Below are positions 9,001 to 17,154 of a DNA stretch of 64,000 nt, in pieces (position 1 is the first letter of the stretch; each line of letters begins with the position of its first letter). The notes under the pieces are model-generated. The model was not told the DNA's origin. It was given only the letters and a program-made list of their open reading frames with translations, and did no database searches. The stretch comes from Actomonas aquatica (GTDB taxonomy: Bacteria > Verrucomicrobiota > Verrucomicrobiia > Opitutales > Opitutaceae): the NCBI RefSeq assembly GCF_019679435.2, contig NZ_CP139781.1:5700001-5764000 (forward strand), in the 5' to 3' direction. The position numbers and the translations under genes were made by a program.

Positions 9001-9490
9001 GCCGTCCTCGCCGTTCGTGTTTTCCTATCAGCTTAATGTGCCTGCGGACCAACTTGGCATGCAGGAGCTGGTGGCCCTGCTGGAAGCCAGCAGCGGAGGT
9101 GAGGTAGCTCAGGCCCTTGTTGATCCGGATCCTCTTGAACTCGGCATGGCTCCCCACAGTGCCGATTTCGATGGGAATCACCGGATCGATCTGTCGGAGC
9201 TGCTTCGTGTCATCGAGCTCTATAATTCCCGGACCGGCACCACCCGAACTGGAAAGTATGCGCTGCGGCCTGAATCCGTTGATGGTTTTGGTCCCGATGA
9301 TTCGGCCGACGACTTGGCAGCGCCGGCGAGATACCATTCCGCCGATGTCGATCGCGACCGTCGTTTGAGCCTTTCAGAGTTGTTGCGCGTGATCGAACTC
9401 TACAACCAACGGGAGGGAACCACTCGCACGGGCGCATATCGACCGGCTTCGGGGGCGACGAACGACGGTTTTGAGCCAGGCCCGCGTTAG
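3065..9490 (+). CDS. Giant secreted SxDGxxW-repeat / Ig-like / EF-hand surface protein
   Basis: About 2,140 residues. The frame stays open from 2957, but an ATG there would leave only 17 bp to the divergent VOC gene. I prefer ATG 3065; ATG 3182, directly before the hydrophobic core MVLFLIVAFGPLRAVA, is the other candidate. After the signal sequence come about 29 copies of SxDGxxW, one every 40-55 residues, as in BNR/sortilin-type propellers, in three blocks (nt ~3240-5020, ~5540-7150, ~7670-8530). Pairs of Ig-like domains (QWY...YWV pattern) at ~5020-5540 and ~7150-7660 separate them, and a classical Ig domain (GVYDVVARN) follows at ~8540-8770. Next are a beta-sandwich and two EF-hand loops, DFDGNHRIDLSE and DVDRDRRLSLSE (~9165 and ~9345), each followed by LLRVIELYN as in dockerin-like tails. 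Probably exported and Ca2+-binding. It is visibly less GC-rich than its neighbours. Function unknown; adhesion or glycan contact is speculative. Confidence 0.8.
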   Translation: MISPSSRCRSLAPHAFLSQQWLHCSEQRNRSLAWRPFAGMVLFLIVAFGPLRAVAEPQGWSRVDPVLPGDTPKVVTGPDGMFWALGSSGALSQSVDGLSWNRVETGTAGALQGMAWGNDVAILAGNEGLILRSEDGRNWTTVREPDEGSYRRLVGLVFGDGRFLAMMQDGLVLESVDGSNWTERSILTVEEPLSLRQLIHAAGRYVAVGSKGISKADILFSSDGLVWERLEDTIEAYGGNGYTSLRSVTYGNGLFVAGGVGPVFTSSNGRDWVPSDGPLSNALAFHRGRFYAGFEGAQRFENDPSTGWGFSKDFTTFAVSIDGLNWEMINIPFQLSVSGMVSNDSVLLAVAQGGLACLTPAGEWQQIRGVRRVVRNGIVMTEGARAFLPESTDGEEARYTGLVWTVGLSSAEPIARPVWGGGRFVLGDGGRDAVYWSDDGITWQAGSLPDEATLFDVVHGNGKWVGVGYGTLAESVDGITWTAQRLEGIETLRSVAYGNERFVAVGSRGAVRWSVDGTDWTFVQAPTDKTLHAVAFGAGRFIAVGDQSNGNNGWTSVDGAGWTPISWPVAPEGGYDATWFRDVHFENGWFLASRGRDLLLSQDGLNWTVQPRAFGPEAENGCHFAYGNGQFLAISTGAVYTSESDGTGRKLVLPVPSLAQIGSGGSVTLSMEATGAGLVYQWYRGSSGDFSDPIEGANGASLTLDSVEANSRFWVQVANDRDRANSWTYAVDVLVPPEVGDPGPMREVVAGNRVVMTASLVGEPLPTVQWYAGDPGDLSVPLQGETRASLSLVAGEEMGRYWLRASNEVGAFDSGAFQFVPWVQSNRAPNLTGVREDAGTLLGVLGESVFSSEDGVRWQPRANIFNSYLKDIIKFNESYVAVGDRGFFVSDDLATWTHVNLPAESWQYHGANALAVGADRVVAARGRTIESSLDGVAWTTSTLPEGVVLTDVEYAFSGFYAVGHASVAGDPTRAEIGALFTSPDGVTWSRVGQDAMPEEVGNAHTKLDRIEYLDGRLVALSERGYRVLVSTDGLNWVSSDIGRFVAGGVGGMSSLNGQILISCGSGVLVSEDGEAWDLVDGPFASTASHLVHYGDRIIAFGSDGLRSVSNDGRSWRLLSGQQVLISQSAYGGGRFLGFGISETYEANDDRFWRPHASDISNEGFGLVYSGGSFAVSHDSSGRSLWMKSSVDDRWQYLHAMPGDPAGKYLGADEDNLFTLPTGATELAHADGVYVAVGQGIWTTSDVGSWQLVDDLDGGRLDGIAYGHGLFVAGGSPLLTSPDGITWTEREVPELSGRVRGIVFLGGRFFMASANSGLLVSDDGIDWMPTEDAPSSGEMVSANGQIHVAPTWTRAHDGIATRISAISESMFLPAGTTFDLQVEALGRNLQYQWYRGRTGDLSAPLSGANESSLSVTVDEEVSYWVRVVGTFGTVDSATVDLALEGPPSISLQPFPVSNYASTGGGYLEVSAKGQGPLAFQWYEGLAGDERFPIPGQRSSRLFVATGEFTRRYWVKVSNAFGSTASASVPVEAWAESDYDIEGYTFNGRAIAFGNGRFVVSGDLFNHAPPYEVSRSLRISSDGMGWETIESPARFSAMAGSADGFVAVAGTSVWSSVDGRVWQEHPIASESTTLTAVHSLGGRIIAYNPAQAALTFSSDGETWRQQSVWDGNVVGIAFGNDRYVIGSEDGRIGLSTDLQGWEITTLQPTLLEGEVMLSLAFSDGVFLTMTSAGRLFVSEDSMAWTERIAERPDGRLGFREGFKIILSGGQLSAVGAGRWSSLDGLQWFERPFPTGFLATGNGVSVALLGSKARVLQREVVSSPIFENVTGAQSVQPGSSLTLEVELANPAGSTLQWRRNGVAIDGENEAMLHLSNVTIRDAGVYDVVARNHLGTATSSPVAVVVANGDLDLSGLHETAQGYRRGETITVSNTVSYAGELDSLSYLVLLPDRWSFAGDDISDPVVRPEENAESVAEWTWSVVPSSPFVFSYQLNVPADQLGMQELVALLEASSGGEVAQALVDPDPLELGMAPHSADFDGNHRIDLSELLRVIELYNSRTGTTRTGKYALRPESVDGFGPDDSADDLAAPARYHSADVDRDRRLSLSELLRVIELYNQREGTTRTGAYRPASGATNDGFEPGPR

Positions 9491-9507
9491 CCGCCCCTAT
9501 AGGAACA

Positions 9508-9547
9508 GACTGGGTCGCAAAGTCGGTATTCGTCTATCCGACCCAGT
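9508..9547. terminator. Inverted repeat at the giant-gene / purL convergent junction
   Basis: ACTGGGTCG (9509-9517) and CGACCCAGT (9539-9547) can pair across a 21-nt loop between the convergent stop codons; the right arm uses the last codons of purL. There is no T-run, so this is at best a weak bidirectional terminator. Confidence 0.3.
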
Positions 9548-12500
9548 TGCGGGCGTTTCTAAAGAGTTTCATCCACGGGGAATCTTCGCCCCATTCCTTG
9601 GGCGACCAGCTCATGCAGCGGCTGCGGAAGACACGCTCGGGGTGGGGCATCATGATGGTGACGCGGCCGGTGGTGGTGGTGAGCGCGGTCATGCCGAGGG
9701 GGCTGCCGTTGGGGTTGAGCGGATACTTTTCCGTCGGCGTGTGGTGGTTGTCGCAGAAGCGAGCGGCGACTTGACCGCTGGCACTGAACGCTTCGGCGGC
9801 GGTGCGGTCTGCGAACTCGGCGTAACCTTCGCCGTGGGCGACGGCGATCGGCAGCACGCTGCCAGCCATGTCTTTAAACAGGATGGACGGAGACTCCTCG
9901 ATCTTGAGGGAGACGTAGCGGCCTTCGTAGCGCTCGCTTTGATTCTGCACGAAGTGCGGCCAGGCCTCGGCGCCGGGGATGATCGACTTGAGGTTGCTGA
10001 GCATCTGGCAGCCGTTGCAGACGCCGAGGGCAAAGGTGTCCTCGCGGGCGAAGAAGGCTTCAAACTCGGCGCGGGCGCGCGGGTTAAAGAGGATGCTCTT
10101 GGCCCAGCCTTCGCCGGCGCCCAGCACGTCGCCGTAGGAGAAACCACCGCAGGCGGCGAGACCACGGAAGTCGGCGAGCGAGACGCGACCTTCGAGGATG
10201 TCGGTCATATGCACATCGACGGCGCGGAAACCAGCGCGGTCGAAGGCGGCAGCCATCTCGACTTCGCCGTTCACGCCCTGTTCGCGCAATATCGCCATCG
10301 GGGGGCGCTGATCCGTTGGGATTTGGGATTTAGGATTTGGGATTTCCGAAAGTGAGAACGTCACTTTCGGCGAGATGCCGGGGTCGGTGGCGTCGAGTTT
10401 GTGTTTGTATTCTTGCTCGGCGCAGGCGGGGTTGTCGCGGAGGGCCGCGATGCGACGGGTGACGTCGGACCAGATGGCGCGCAGGTCGCTGAGGTTTTCC
10501 TCGAGCAGGGTCTGGTCGCCGGCGGTGACGCGGAAGGTGTAGTCGGTATTGAGTTTGCCGATACGGTGGGTGCAGTCGGCCAGGCCGGCGGTTGCGAGGG
10601 CGGCTTCGACGGCGGCCAGGTCGGTGTCGGCGACTTGGATGACGGCGCCGAGTTCTTCGTTGAAGAGGGCTGCGAAGGGGATGTCGGGCGTAAAGCCCGA
10701 CCCACATAGAGGTGCAAGGTCGAGGTCGACGCCGACGTGGCCGGCGAAGGCCATTTCGACGGCGGTGGCGAGCAGGCCACCGTCGGAGCGGTCGTGGTAG
10801 GCGAGCAGTTTGCCGTCGGCGCCGAGTTGCTGGATGACGTTCCAGAAAGCTTTGAGGTCGGCGGCGGAATCGACGTCGGGGGTGGCTTCGCCCATCTGTG
10901 AAACGACTTGGGCGAGGATGGAGCCGCCGAGGCGGTTTTGACCGCGACCGAGGTCGATGAGGAGGAGGGTCGAGTCGGCGTTCTGCGCGAGCTGCGGAGT
11001 GAGGGATTTACGAATGTCGGTGACCGGGGCGAAGGCGGAGACGATGAGCGAGACGGGGGCGGTCATGCGCTTGGTCTCGTCGCCGTCGGACCAGACGGTG
11101 CTCATGGACATGGAGTCCTTGCCGACCGGGATGGTGATGCCGAGCTCGGGGCAGAGTTCCATGCCGACGGCTTGGACGGCGGCGTAGAGGTCGGCGGCGT
11201 CGCCGGGCACGGCCGGGGCGGCCATCCAATTGGCGGAGAGGTTGACCTTGCCGATAGGGCCGATCTGAGCGGCGGCGAGATTGGTGAGGGCTTCACCGAC
11301 CGCGAGGCGGGCAGAGGCGGCGGCGGCGTTGACCGCGACGGGCGTGCGTTCACCCATGGCCATGGCTTCGCCGGTGTTGACGTCGAAGGTGGTGGCAGTG
11401 ACGGCGCAGTCGGCGACGGGGACCTGCCAGGGGCCGACCATTTGATCACGGCAGATGAGGCCGGTCACGGTGCGGTCGCCGATGGAAATGAGGAAGGTCT
11501 TGTCGGCCACGGTCGGGTGCACGAGGACGCGACGAACCGCCTCCTTGAGATCGATGTCGAGGGACAGAGGCAGCAGAGGGCGTTGCAGGCGGGTTTCGCT
11601 GCGGTGCATGCGGGGCGGTTTGCCGAGCAGGACCTCGAGTGGCATGTCGATGGGGGTATTGCCGAAGTGCGGGTCGGTGAGGACGAGGCGCTTTTCTTCG
11701 GTGGCTTCACCGACGACGGCGTAGGGGGCGCGCTCGCGGGCGCAGATGGCGGCAAAGGTGTCGAGGCGGTCGGCGGGGACGGCCATGACGTAGCGCTCCT
11801 GGGACTCGTTGCACCAGATCTCGAGCGGGGACATGCCCGGCTCGTCGTTGGGGAGCTTGCGCAGGTCGAAGCGACCACCGCGGCCGCCGTCGTTGATGAG
11901 TTCGGGCAGGGCGTTGGAGACACCACCGGCGCCGACGTCGTGGATGAAGGAAATGGGGTTGGCGTCGTCCATTGCCCAACAGGCGTCGATGACCTCCTGG
12001 CAGCGGCGTTCCATTTCGGGGTTCTCGCGTTGGACGGAGGCGAAATCGAGGTCCTCACTGCCGGTGCCGCTGGCCATGGAGGAGGCGGCACCACCGCCGA
12101 GGCCGATGAGCATGCAGGGGCCGCCGAGCACGATGAGTTTGTCGCCCGGGTTGATGGCGCCCTTCTCGACGTGGCCGGCTTTGATGTTGCCGAGGCCGCC
12201 GGCGAGCATGATCGGCTTGTGGTAGCCGCGCAGCTCCGCTGCGGGGGGCGGTAGGCTGTCAGCTTTCAGCGATAAGCTCTCTTCTGACTGAGGCTGATCG
12301 CTGAGGGCTGACTGCTGATCGCTCTTCGAAGCGGCGGGCACGGCGGCTTCGAAAGTGCGGAAGTAGCCGTTGATGGCGGGGCGGCCGAATTCGTTGTTGA
12401 AGGCGGCGCCGCCGAGGGGGCCTTCGATCATGATGTCGAGGGCGGAGACGATGCGGCTGGGTTTGCCGAAGTCGGTTTCCCAGGGCTGCTCGGCACCGGG

Positions 12501-13550
12501 CAGGCGGAGGTTGGACACGGTGAAGCCGGTGAGGCCGGCTTTGGGTTTGGAGCCGCGGCCGGTGGCGCCCTCGTCGCGGATCTCGCCGCCGGAGCCGGTG
12601 GCGGCGCCGGGGAAGGGGGAGATGGCGGTGGGGTGGTTGTGGGTCTCAACCTTGCAGAGGAGGTGGATGTCCTCGTCGTGGGCGGCGTAGTCGTGGGTGG
12701 CCGGATCGGCGTAGAAGCGGCCGCCGCGGGAGCCGACGAGCACGGCGGCGTTGTCCTTGTAGGCGGAGAGGATGCCTTCGCTGTGCAACTGGTGGGTGTT
12801 GCGGATCATGGCGAAGAGCGACTTGGCCTGCGCCTCGCCATCGATGTCCCAAGAGGCGTTGAAGATCTTGTGGCGGCAGTGCTCGGAGTTGGCCTGGGCG
12901 AACATCATGAGCTCGATGTCGTTGGGGTCGCGGCCGAGTTTGCGGAAGGCTTGGGCGAGGTATTCGATCTCGTCGTCGGCGAGGGCGAGTCCGAGTTCGG
13001 TGTTGGCGCGCACGAGAGCGGCGCGGCCCTCGGCGAGGACCGGCACGCTGGTGAGGGGCTTGGGCGATTCGTGGCGGAAGAGGGCGTCGCAGTCCTCCAC
13101 GCGGTTGAACACCGCCTGGGTCATGCGGTCGTGCAGGGCGCCGCGGAGGGCACTGAGCTGGCAGGCGGAGAGGTTCGAGAGCGGCTTCGGCAGGGCGGCG
13201 TTGTCGAAGGCGATGGTGTAGGCGATGACGCGCTCGATGCGTTTGACGGCGGTGAGGCCGCAAATGTGAGCGATGTCGGTGGCCTTGGACGACCAGGGGG
13301 AAATTGTGCCGGGGCGCGGGGCGACCACCTGGGTGAGGCCGTCGAGGCGGGCGGGGGCGCGCTTGGGGCCGTAGGTGAGGAGTTTTTCGAGCACGCCCTG
13401 CTGGTCGGGCGAGAGTTCTCCTTCGGCTTCAACCACATGCACAAAATCGGCCGTGATGGCGCGAGCCGGGATGCCGACGGCCGTCAGGCCATCGAGGAGT
13501 TTTTGAAGCCGAAAGGGCGAGAGAGCAGGGGAGCCGCGCAGGATCAACAT
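9534..13550 (-). CDS. purL: Phosphoribosylformylglycinamidine synthase (large, fused form)
   Basis: Converts FGAR, glutamine and ATP to FGAM in purine synthesis. I start it at ATG 13550 ([16 protein letters not shown]), which matches the PurL N-terminus; the frame continues upstream to 13796, but that part is the purF leader. This gives 1,338 residues, slightly longer than the E. coli enzyme (about 1,295). Visible are the linker and FGAM-synthase domains ([57 protein letters not shown]). The C-terminal glutaminase has its nucleophile in GVCNGCQML. The extra length comes from three in-frame insertions made of intergenic repeat sequence (12254-12325, 10683-10706, 10318-10345), each at a surface-loop position by comparison with the recalled E. 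coli sequence. Divergent from purF with a 229-bp shared upstream region. Confidence 0.95.
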   Translation of the reverse strand: MLILRGSPALSPFRLQKLLDGLTAVGIPARAITADFVHVVEAEGELSPDQQGVLEKLLTYGPKRAPARLDGLTQVVAPRPGTISPWSSKATDIAHICGLTAVKRIERVIAYTIAFDNAALPKPLSNLSACQLSALRGALHDRMTQAVFNRVEDCDALFRHESPKPLTSVPVLAEGRAALVRANTELGLALADDEIEYLAQAFRKLGRDPNDIELMMFAQANSEHCRHKIFNASWDIDGEAQAKSLFAMIRNTHQLHSEGILSAYKDNAAVLVGSRGGRFYADPATHDYAAHDEDIHLLCKVETHNHPTAISPFPGAATGSGGEIRDEGATGRGSKPKAGLTGFTVSNLRLPGAEQPWETDFGKPSRIVSALDIMIEGPLGGAAFNNEFGRPAINGYFRTFEAAVPAASKSDQQSALSDQPQSEESLSLKADSLPPPAAELRGYHKPIMLAGGLGNIKAGHVEKGAINPGDKLIVLGGPCMLIGLGGGAASSMASGTGSEDLDFASVQRENPEMERRCQEVIDACWAMDDANPISFIHDVGAGGVSNALPELINDGGRGGRFDLRKLPNDEPGMSPLEIWCNESQERYVMAVPADRLDTFAAICARERAPYAVVGEATEEKRLVLTDPHFGNTPIDMPLEVLLGKPPRMHRSETRLQRPLLPLSLDIDLKEAVRRVLVHPTVADKTFLISIGDRTVTGLICRDQMVGPWQVPVADCAVTATTFDVNTGEAMAMGERTPVAVNAAAASARLAVGEALTNLAAAQIGPIGKVNLSANWMAAPAVPGDAADLYAAVQAVGMELCPELGITIPVGKDSMSMSTVWSDGDETKRMTAPVSLIVSAFAPVTDIRKSLTPQLAQNADSTLLLIDLGRGQNRLGGSILAQVVSQMGEATPDVDSAADLKAFWNVIQQLGADGKLLAYHDRSDGGLLATAVEMAFAGHVGVDLDLAPLCGSGFTPDIPFAALFNEELGAVIQVADTDLAAVEAALATAGLADCTHRIGKLNTDYTFRVTAGDQTLLEENLSDLRAIWSDVTRRIAALRDNPACAEQEYKHKLDATDPGISPKVTFSLSEIPNPKSQIPTDQRPPMAILREQGVNGEVEMAAAFDRAGFRAVDVHMTDILEGRVSLADFRGLAACGGFSYGDVLGAGEGWAKSILFNPRARAEFEAFFAREDTFALGVCNGCQMLSNLKSIIPGAEAWPHFVQNQSERYEGRYVSLKIEESPSILFKDMAGSVLPIAVAHGEGYAEFADRTAAEAFSASGQVAARFCDNHHTPTEKYPLNPNGSPLGMTALTTTTGRVTIMMPHPERVFRSRCMSWSPKEWGEDSPWMKLFRNARNWVG
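10318..10345 (-). repeat. In-frame ATTTGGGATTT-type repeat inside purL
   Basis: Tandem GGATTT(G/A) units on the plus strand encode the residues IPNPKSQI (about PurL 1068-1078), immediately before the glutaminase domain ([10 protein letters not shown]). By comparison with recalled E. coli PurL this stretch replaces unrelated linker residues. The same sequence style recurs between genes at 39137-39168, marking it as a mobile or expanding intergenic repeat. Confidence 0.6.
10683..10706 (-). repeat. In-frame palindromic GTCGGGC repeat inside purL
   Basis: Carries GTCGGGCGTAAAGCCCGAC followed by CCACA, identical over 24 bp to the two copies between purM and the M16 gene (16974-16997 and 17022-17045). 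In purL it reads as CGSGFTPD (about residues 948-956), just before [14 protein letters not shown]. The frame is preserved. Confidence 0.75.
12254..12325 (-). repeat. In-frame TCAGC/GATCAGC repeat inside purL
   Basis: A degenerate run of TCAGC, GATCAGC and CTGAAAGCTGA words encodes [17 protein letters not shown] and following residues (about PurL 408-432). It sits between FRTFE and [10 protein letters not shown], where the recalled E. coli protein has a short loop about 28 residues shorter. Related sequence is intergenic at 30160-30189. Confidence 0.65.
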
Positions 13551-13779
13551 GGTCAGGAAAGGCGCGACCGTCCCAAACCAGACCGGCCCGGTCAAGCGGG
13601 GGGCGAGCCGGGGGGCGATTTCGTGGCATGGCCGGAAAAAGCCGTTGACCGGTCCGGGCATCCTCCCGTGATTGTCCCCTTTTGACGCCCGTGAGAACTT
13701 CATCCGCTGAACCGGCCGCCCCCTTCGGCCTCGTCCCAACCCGCGGCGCTGCGCCGCGATCTCACCGCGCCCGCTCCCA

Positions 13780-15690
13780 ATGAGCGACAAGATCACCCAC
13801 GAGTGCGGTATCGCGATGGTGCGGCTGAAGAAGCCGCTCCAATATTATCAGGAGAAATACGGCACGCCGCTGTGGGGCTTCACCAAGCTCTTCCTCCTGA
13901 TGGAGAAGCAGCACAACCGTGGCCAGGATGGCGCGGGCGTGGCTTGCGTGAAATTTGATGTGCCGGCGGGCGACCCGTTCATGTTCCGCGAGCGCTGCGT
14001 GAAGGCCAATCCGCTGGACCGCATCTTCAAGCGCCTGCTGGGCGACTACAACAAGCTGGTCTCGCACGGCGACGCTCACCCGGAGTTCGCCAAGACGGTG
14101 AAGGAGCAGTTCGACTTCGGTGGTGAGCTCCTCCTCGGCCATTTGCGCTACGGCACCAGCGGCGGCTACAGCCAGAGTTCCTGTCACCCGTTTTTCCGCC
14201 GCAGTCCGTGGCCGACGCGCAATCTGGCGCTGTGCGGCAATTTTAACCTCACCAATACGGATGAGCTGAATCGCAACCTGATCGCGATGGGGCAGCACCC
14301 GATCTTCGCCACCGACACGCAGGCGCTGTTGGAGAAGGTGGGATTCTACCTCGATGAGGAGCACGACGATCTCTACCGCCAGTTGCGTGAGCAGAAGATG
14401 CCGGGCAAAGAGATTTCGGCGCAGATCTGCCGCGACCTCGACGTGCACCGCGTGATTCAGCGCGCCGGCGAGAAGTGGGACGGCGGTTACGTGCTGGCCG
14501 GCGCGGTCGGCAACGGCGACGCCTTCATCGTGCGCGACCCGTCGGGCATCCGCCCGTGTTTCTATTTTGAGAACGACGAAGTCATCGCGGTCGCTTCCGA
14601 GCGCGCGCCGCTCATGACGGTCTTTGATCTCGAACTCGCCGATGTGGAAGAGATGCCGCCCGCCAGCGTGATGGTGATCAAGAAGGACGGCACCCGCACC
14701 ATCAAAGCCTTCCGCGAGGAGCTGCCGCGCACGTCCTGCTCGTTCGAGCGGATCTATTTCTCGCGCGGCAACGACATCGATATCTACCGCGAGCGAAAGA
14801 CGCTGGGCGCCAAATTGGCGGATCAGGTGCTGGCTTCCGTCGACCACGACTGGGGCAACACGGTGTTCAGCTTCATTCCCAACACCGCCGAAGTCGCCTA
14901 CTACGGTCTGGTCTCGGCGCTGCGCGAACGTCGTCGCACGGAGGTGAAGGATGAAATCCTGCGCCGCTCGCAGGACGGCACGCTCACGCCGGAGAAGCTC
15001 GACGATCTCATCCTGCGCAATTGGCCGCGCAGCGAGAAGGTGGTGAGCAAGGACATCAAGCTGCGCACCTTCATCGGCCAGGAAGGCATGCGCAACCACC
15101 TCGCCAGCCACGTTTACGACATCACCTACGGCTCGGTCGATCCCGGGAAGGACAACCTCGTGTGCGTCGACGATTCGATCGTGCGCGGCACCACCTTGCG
15201 CAAATCCATCCTGCGCATCCTCACCCGCCTCAACCCGAAGAAGATCGTGATCGTGTCGACGGCGCCGCAGATCCGTTACCCGGATTGTTACGGCATCGAC
15301 ATGTCGGAGATCGGCAAATTCATCGCCTTCGAAGCGGCGGTCGAGTTGCTCAAGGAAAACGGCAAGGAAGAGCTGCTGGGCGAAGTGTATCGCCACTGCC
15401 GCCGGGCGGTGGAGACCGAGGAAGCGGTCAACCACGTCAAAAAGATCTACGAGCCCTTCACGCCGGAGGAGATCTCGGCGCGCATCGCCCGCATCGTGTA
15501 TCCGCAAAACGTCGATTGGGCGGGCGACGTCGAAGTGATTTTCCAGAGCGTCGAGAACCTGCACTCCGCGGTGCCGAATCACTCGGGCGACTGGTTCTTC
15601 ACCGGCGACTTCCCCACCGCGGGCGGCTTCCGCGTGGTGAATCAGGCCTACATCAACTTCTTCGAAAACTCCGACCGCCGCAGTTATTGA
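13780..15690 (+). CDS. purF: Amidophosphoribosyltransferase, long form
   Basis: First committed step of purine synthesis: PRPP plus glutamine to phosphoribosylamine. 636 residues, well above the roughly 500 of E. coli PurF. The N-terminal class II glutaminase has Cys9 ([10 protein letters not shown]) as likely nucleophile after an 8-residue leader, with HNRGQDGAG and [10 protein letters not shown] motifs. The phosphoribosyltransferase domain has the PRPP loop [12 protein letters not shown] at about 461-472. The extra length lies in inserts and an extended C-terminus ([18 protein letters not shown] and beyond). Divergent from purL; purM follows after a 150-bp gap occupied by an inverted-repeat module. 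Confidence 0.95.
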   Translation: MSDKITHECGIAMVRLKKPLQYYQEKYGTPLWGFTKLFLLMEKQHNRGQDGAGVACVKFDVPAGDPFMFRERCVKANPLDRIFKRLLGDYNKLVSHGDAHPEFAKTVKEQFDFGGELLLGHLRYGTSGGYSQSSCHPFFRRSPWPTRNLALCGNFNLTNTDELNRNLIAMGQHPIFATDTQALLEKVGFYLDEEHDDLYRQLREQKMPGKEISAQICRDLDVHRVIQRAGEKWDGGYVLAGAVGNGDAFIVRDPSGIRPCFYFENDEVIAVASERAPLMTVFDLELADVEEMPPASVMVIKKDGTRTIKAFREELPRTSCSFERIYFSRGNDIDIYRERKTLGAKLADQVLASVDHDWGNTVFSFIPNTAEVAYYGLVSALRERRRTEVKDEILRRSQDGTLTPEKLDDLILRNWPRSEKVVSKDIKLRTFIGQEGMRNHLASHVYDITYGSVDPGKDNLVCVDDSIVRGTTLRKSILRILTRLNPKKIVIVSTAPQIRYPDCYGIDMSEIGKFIAFEAAVELLKENGKEELLGEVYRHCRRAVETEEAVNHVKKIYEPFTPEEISARIARIVYPQNVDWAGDVEVIFQSVENLHSAVPNHSGDWFFTGDFPTAGGFRVVNQAYINFFENSDRRSY

Positions 15691-15700
15691 ACGTTTTGGT

Positions 15701-15829
15701 TTTAAACCACGGATGGACACGGATGCGCTCCGCTACCGCTTCGCGAATTTTGTTTCTTAATTAACTTATCCAACCCCGGCTTGGTCGGCGGAACGTTAGT
15801 GAAGCCTATCCGTGTCCATCCGTGGTTTA
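15701..15829. mobile_element. MITE-like module bounded by AACCACGGATGG inverted repeats
   Basis: The left arm (15701-15725) reads TTTAAACCACGGATGGACAC then GGATG. The right arm (15808-15829) is its reverse complement, ATCCGTGTCCATCCGTGGTT then TA. About 80 bp lie between, including CGCTCCGCTACCGCTTCGCG. The module fills the purF-purM gap and ends 12 bp before the purM start. A single left-type arm recurs at 32914-32937 and a degenerate one at 21777-21807. There is no transposase; it would have to be moved in trans or be a remnant. Confidence 0.6.
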
Positions 15830-15841
15830 GAAATATTTCCC

Positions 15842-16948
15842 ATGAGCCTTTCCTACGAATCTTCCGGTGTCCGTTATGACGAACTCGATGCCTTCAAGCG
15901 GGCCTGTCAAAAGGCGGCGCGGGGCACGGCCGATCTGCTCGACGGTCATGGCTACCGTGAGCCGGCGGAGACGCGCGGCGAGAGCTGCTATCTGATGGAG
16001 GCCGACGACCACTTCCTCGCGCACGTCGAGGAGGGACTGGGCACCAAGAATCTGGTGGCTGACGCGGTCTACAAGCAGTCGGGCAAGTGTTTCTACCGCG
16101 AGGTGGCGATCGATACGGTCGCGACGATCGTCAACGATCTGATCACCTGCGGCGCGCTGCCGACTTCGCTGGCGATGCACGCGGCGGTGGGCGACTCGGG
16201 CTGGTTTGGTGACGCGCAACGCACGCAGGCGCTGGTCGACGGCTGGGCCGAGGCCTGCCGCATGTCGGGCGCGGTGTGGGGCGGCGGCGAAACGCCGACG
16301 CTCAAAGGTATCATCGAACCGGATACAATTTGCCTCGCGGGCTCGGCCGTGGGCCGACTTGCGCCTAAGTCTCTGCGCATCATGGGCGATGCCAAGGACG
16401 GCGACGTGCTGGTGTTTCTGGCGTCCTCGGGCGTGCAGACCAACGGCCTCACGCTCTGCCGCAAGATCGCCGACCAGTTGCCGGAAGGATACGCCACGCC
16501 GCTCGGTTTCGGTGATGAGCGCACCTACGGCGAGGCGCTGCTGGCACCGTCGGTGATCTACGTGAAGTTTGTGCGGGAGTGCCAGGTGCGCGGCATCAAG
16601 TTGAACTACGTGTCGCACGTCACCGGTCACGGCTGGCGCAAGCTGATGCGCCTCGATGAGCCCTTCGTGTATGAGATCACGGAGACGCGCGACGAGCCGG
16701 CGCTGTTCAAGTTCATGATGGAGAAGGGGCCGATCGAGCTGAAGGAAGCTTACGCCACCTACAACATGGGCGTGGGCTTCGCGGCCTACGTCGACCCCAA
16801 GGATGCCGAGGCCACGGTCGCCGCGGCGCAGGCCACGGGTTACGACGCCTGGATCGCGGGTCGCATGCACAAGGACGGCGATCGCAAGGCGGTCGAGATC
16901 CCGAGCAAAGGCATCACCTTCGGCGGCGACACCCTGCAGGTGCGCTGA
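15842..16948 (+). CDS. purM: Phosphoribosylformylglycinamidine cyclo-ligase (AIR synthase), divergent
   Basis: 368 residues; forms AIR from FGAM with ATP. I use ATG 15842 (MSLSYESSGVRYDEL), because the upstream frame is encoded by the inverted-repeat module. Family landmarks are VNDLITCGALPTSLAMH, GGGETPTLKG (PurM GGETAEMPG), SSGVQTNGLTLCRKI (PurM SGPHSNGYSL), VTGHGWRKLMR and YNMGVGF (PurM FNMGVGM). These place it in the AIR-synthase/PurM fold, though the substitutions make it quite divergent. The position next to purF and purL supports the purine role; an AIR-synthase-related paralogue cannot be fully excluded. Confidence 0.85.
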   Translation: MSLSYESSGVRYDELDAFKRACQKAARGTADLLDGHGYREPAETRGESCYLMEADDHFLAHVEEGLGTKNLVADAVYKQSGKCFYREVAIDTVATIVNDLITCGALPTSLAMHAAVGDSGWFGDAQRTQALVDGWAEACRMSGAVWGGGETPTLKGIIEPDTICLAGSAVGRLAPKSLRIMGDAKDGDVLVFLASSGVQTNGLTLCRKIADQLPEGYATPLGFGDERTYGEALLAPSVIYVKFVRECQVRGIKLNYVSHVTGHGWRKLMRLDEPFVYEITETRDEPALFKFMMEKGPIELKEAYATYNMGVGFAAYVDPKDAEATVAAAQATGYDAWIAGRMHKDGDRKAVEIPSKGITFGGDTLQVR

Positions 16949-16973
16949 GCAGTGTCGGGCGACCTGGACGGGT

Positions 16974-17045
16974 GTCGGGCGTAAAGCCCGACCCACAGCA
17001 AAGCACTAAGATCTCCTCCTCTGTGGGTCGGGCTTTACGCCCGAC
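16974..17045. repeat. Inverted pair of 24-bp GTCGGGC palindromic repeats
   Basis: GTCGGGCGTAAAGCCCGAC plus CCACA (16974-16997) is repeated as its exact reverse complement at 17022-17045, separated by 24 bp. Each arm is itself palindromic (GTCGGGC/GCCCGAC), and a partial copy (GTGTCGGGCGACC) lies at about 16953. The pair sits between the convergent purM and M16 genes and may help stop transcription, although no T-run follows. The same unit is inside purL. Confidence 0.75.
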
Positions 17046-17154
17046 TCGGATTGCGGATGGCGTATCCGTTTTATTGATATCGACTCAAATACGGGAGCGA
17101 GAATGACCCCGGACCGGCCTCACCGCGGCCGGCTACAGCGGACAGAGCGGCGGC

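Noticed and set aside
10346-10370. Perfect 10-bp inverted repeat CCGAAAGTGA/TCACTTTCGG inside purL
   Set aside because: It encodes PKVTFSLSE, which aligns with native PurL residues (VKLSFDINE in the recalled E. coli protein), so it may be coincidental and is not counted as part of the insertion.
13645-13673. TTGACC plus 17 bp plus GTGATT as a purF promoter
   Set aside because: The -10 is too poor; no reliable sigma-70 promoter could be named in the purL-purF gap.
13551-13796. 82-codon N-terminal extension of PurL into the purF start
   Set aside because: It is not part of the PurL family, overlaps the purF coding start and lacks a ribosome-binding site; ATG 13550 matches the family.
16974-17045. 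Inverted GTCGGGC pair as a CRISPR or integron attC site
   Set aside because: Only two units, one spacer, no cas or integrase genes; identical units occur inside purL and fit a dispersed palindromic repeat.
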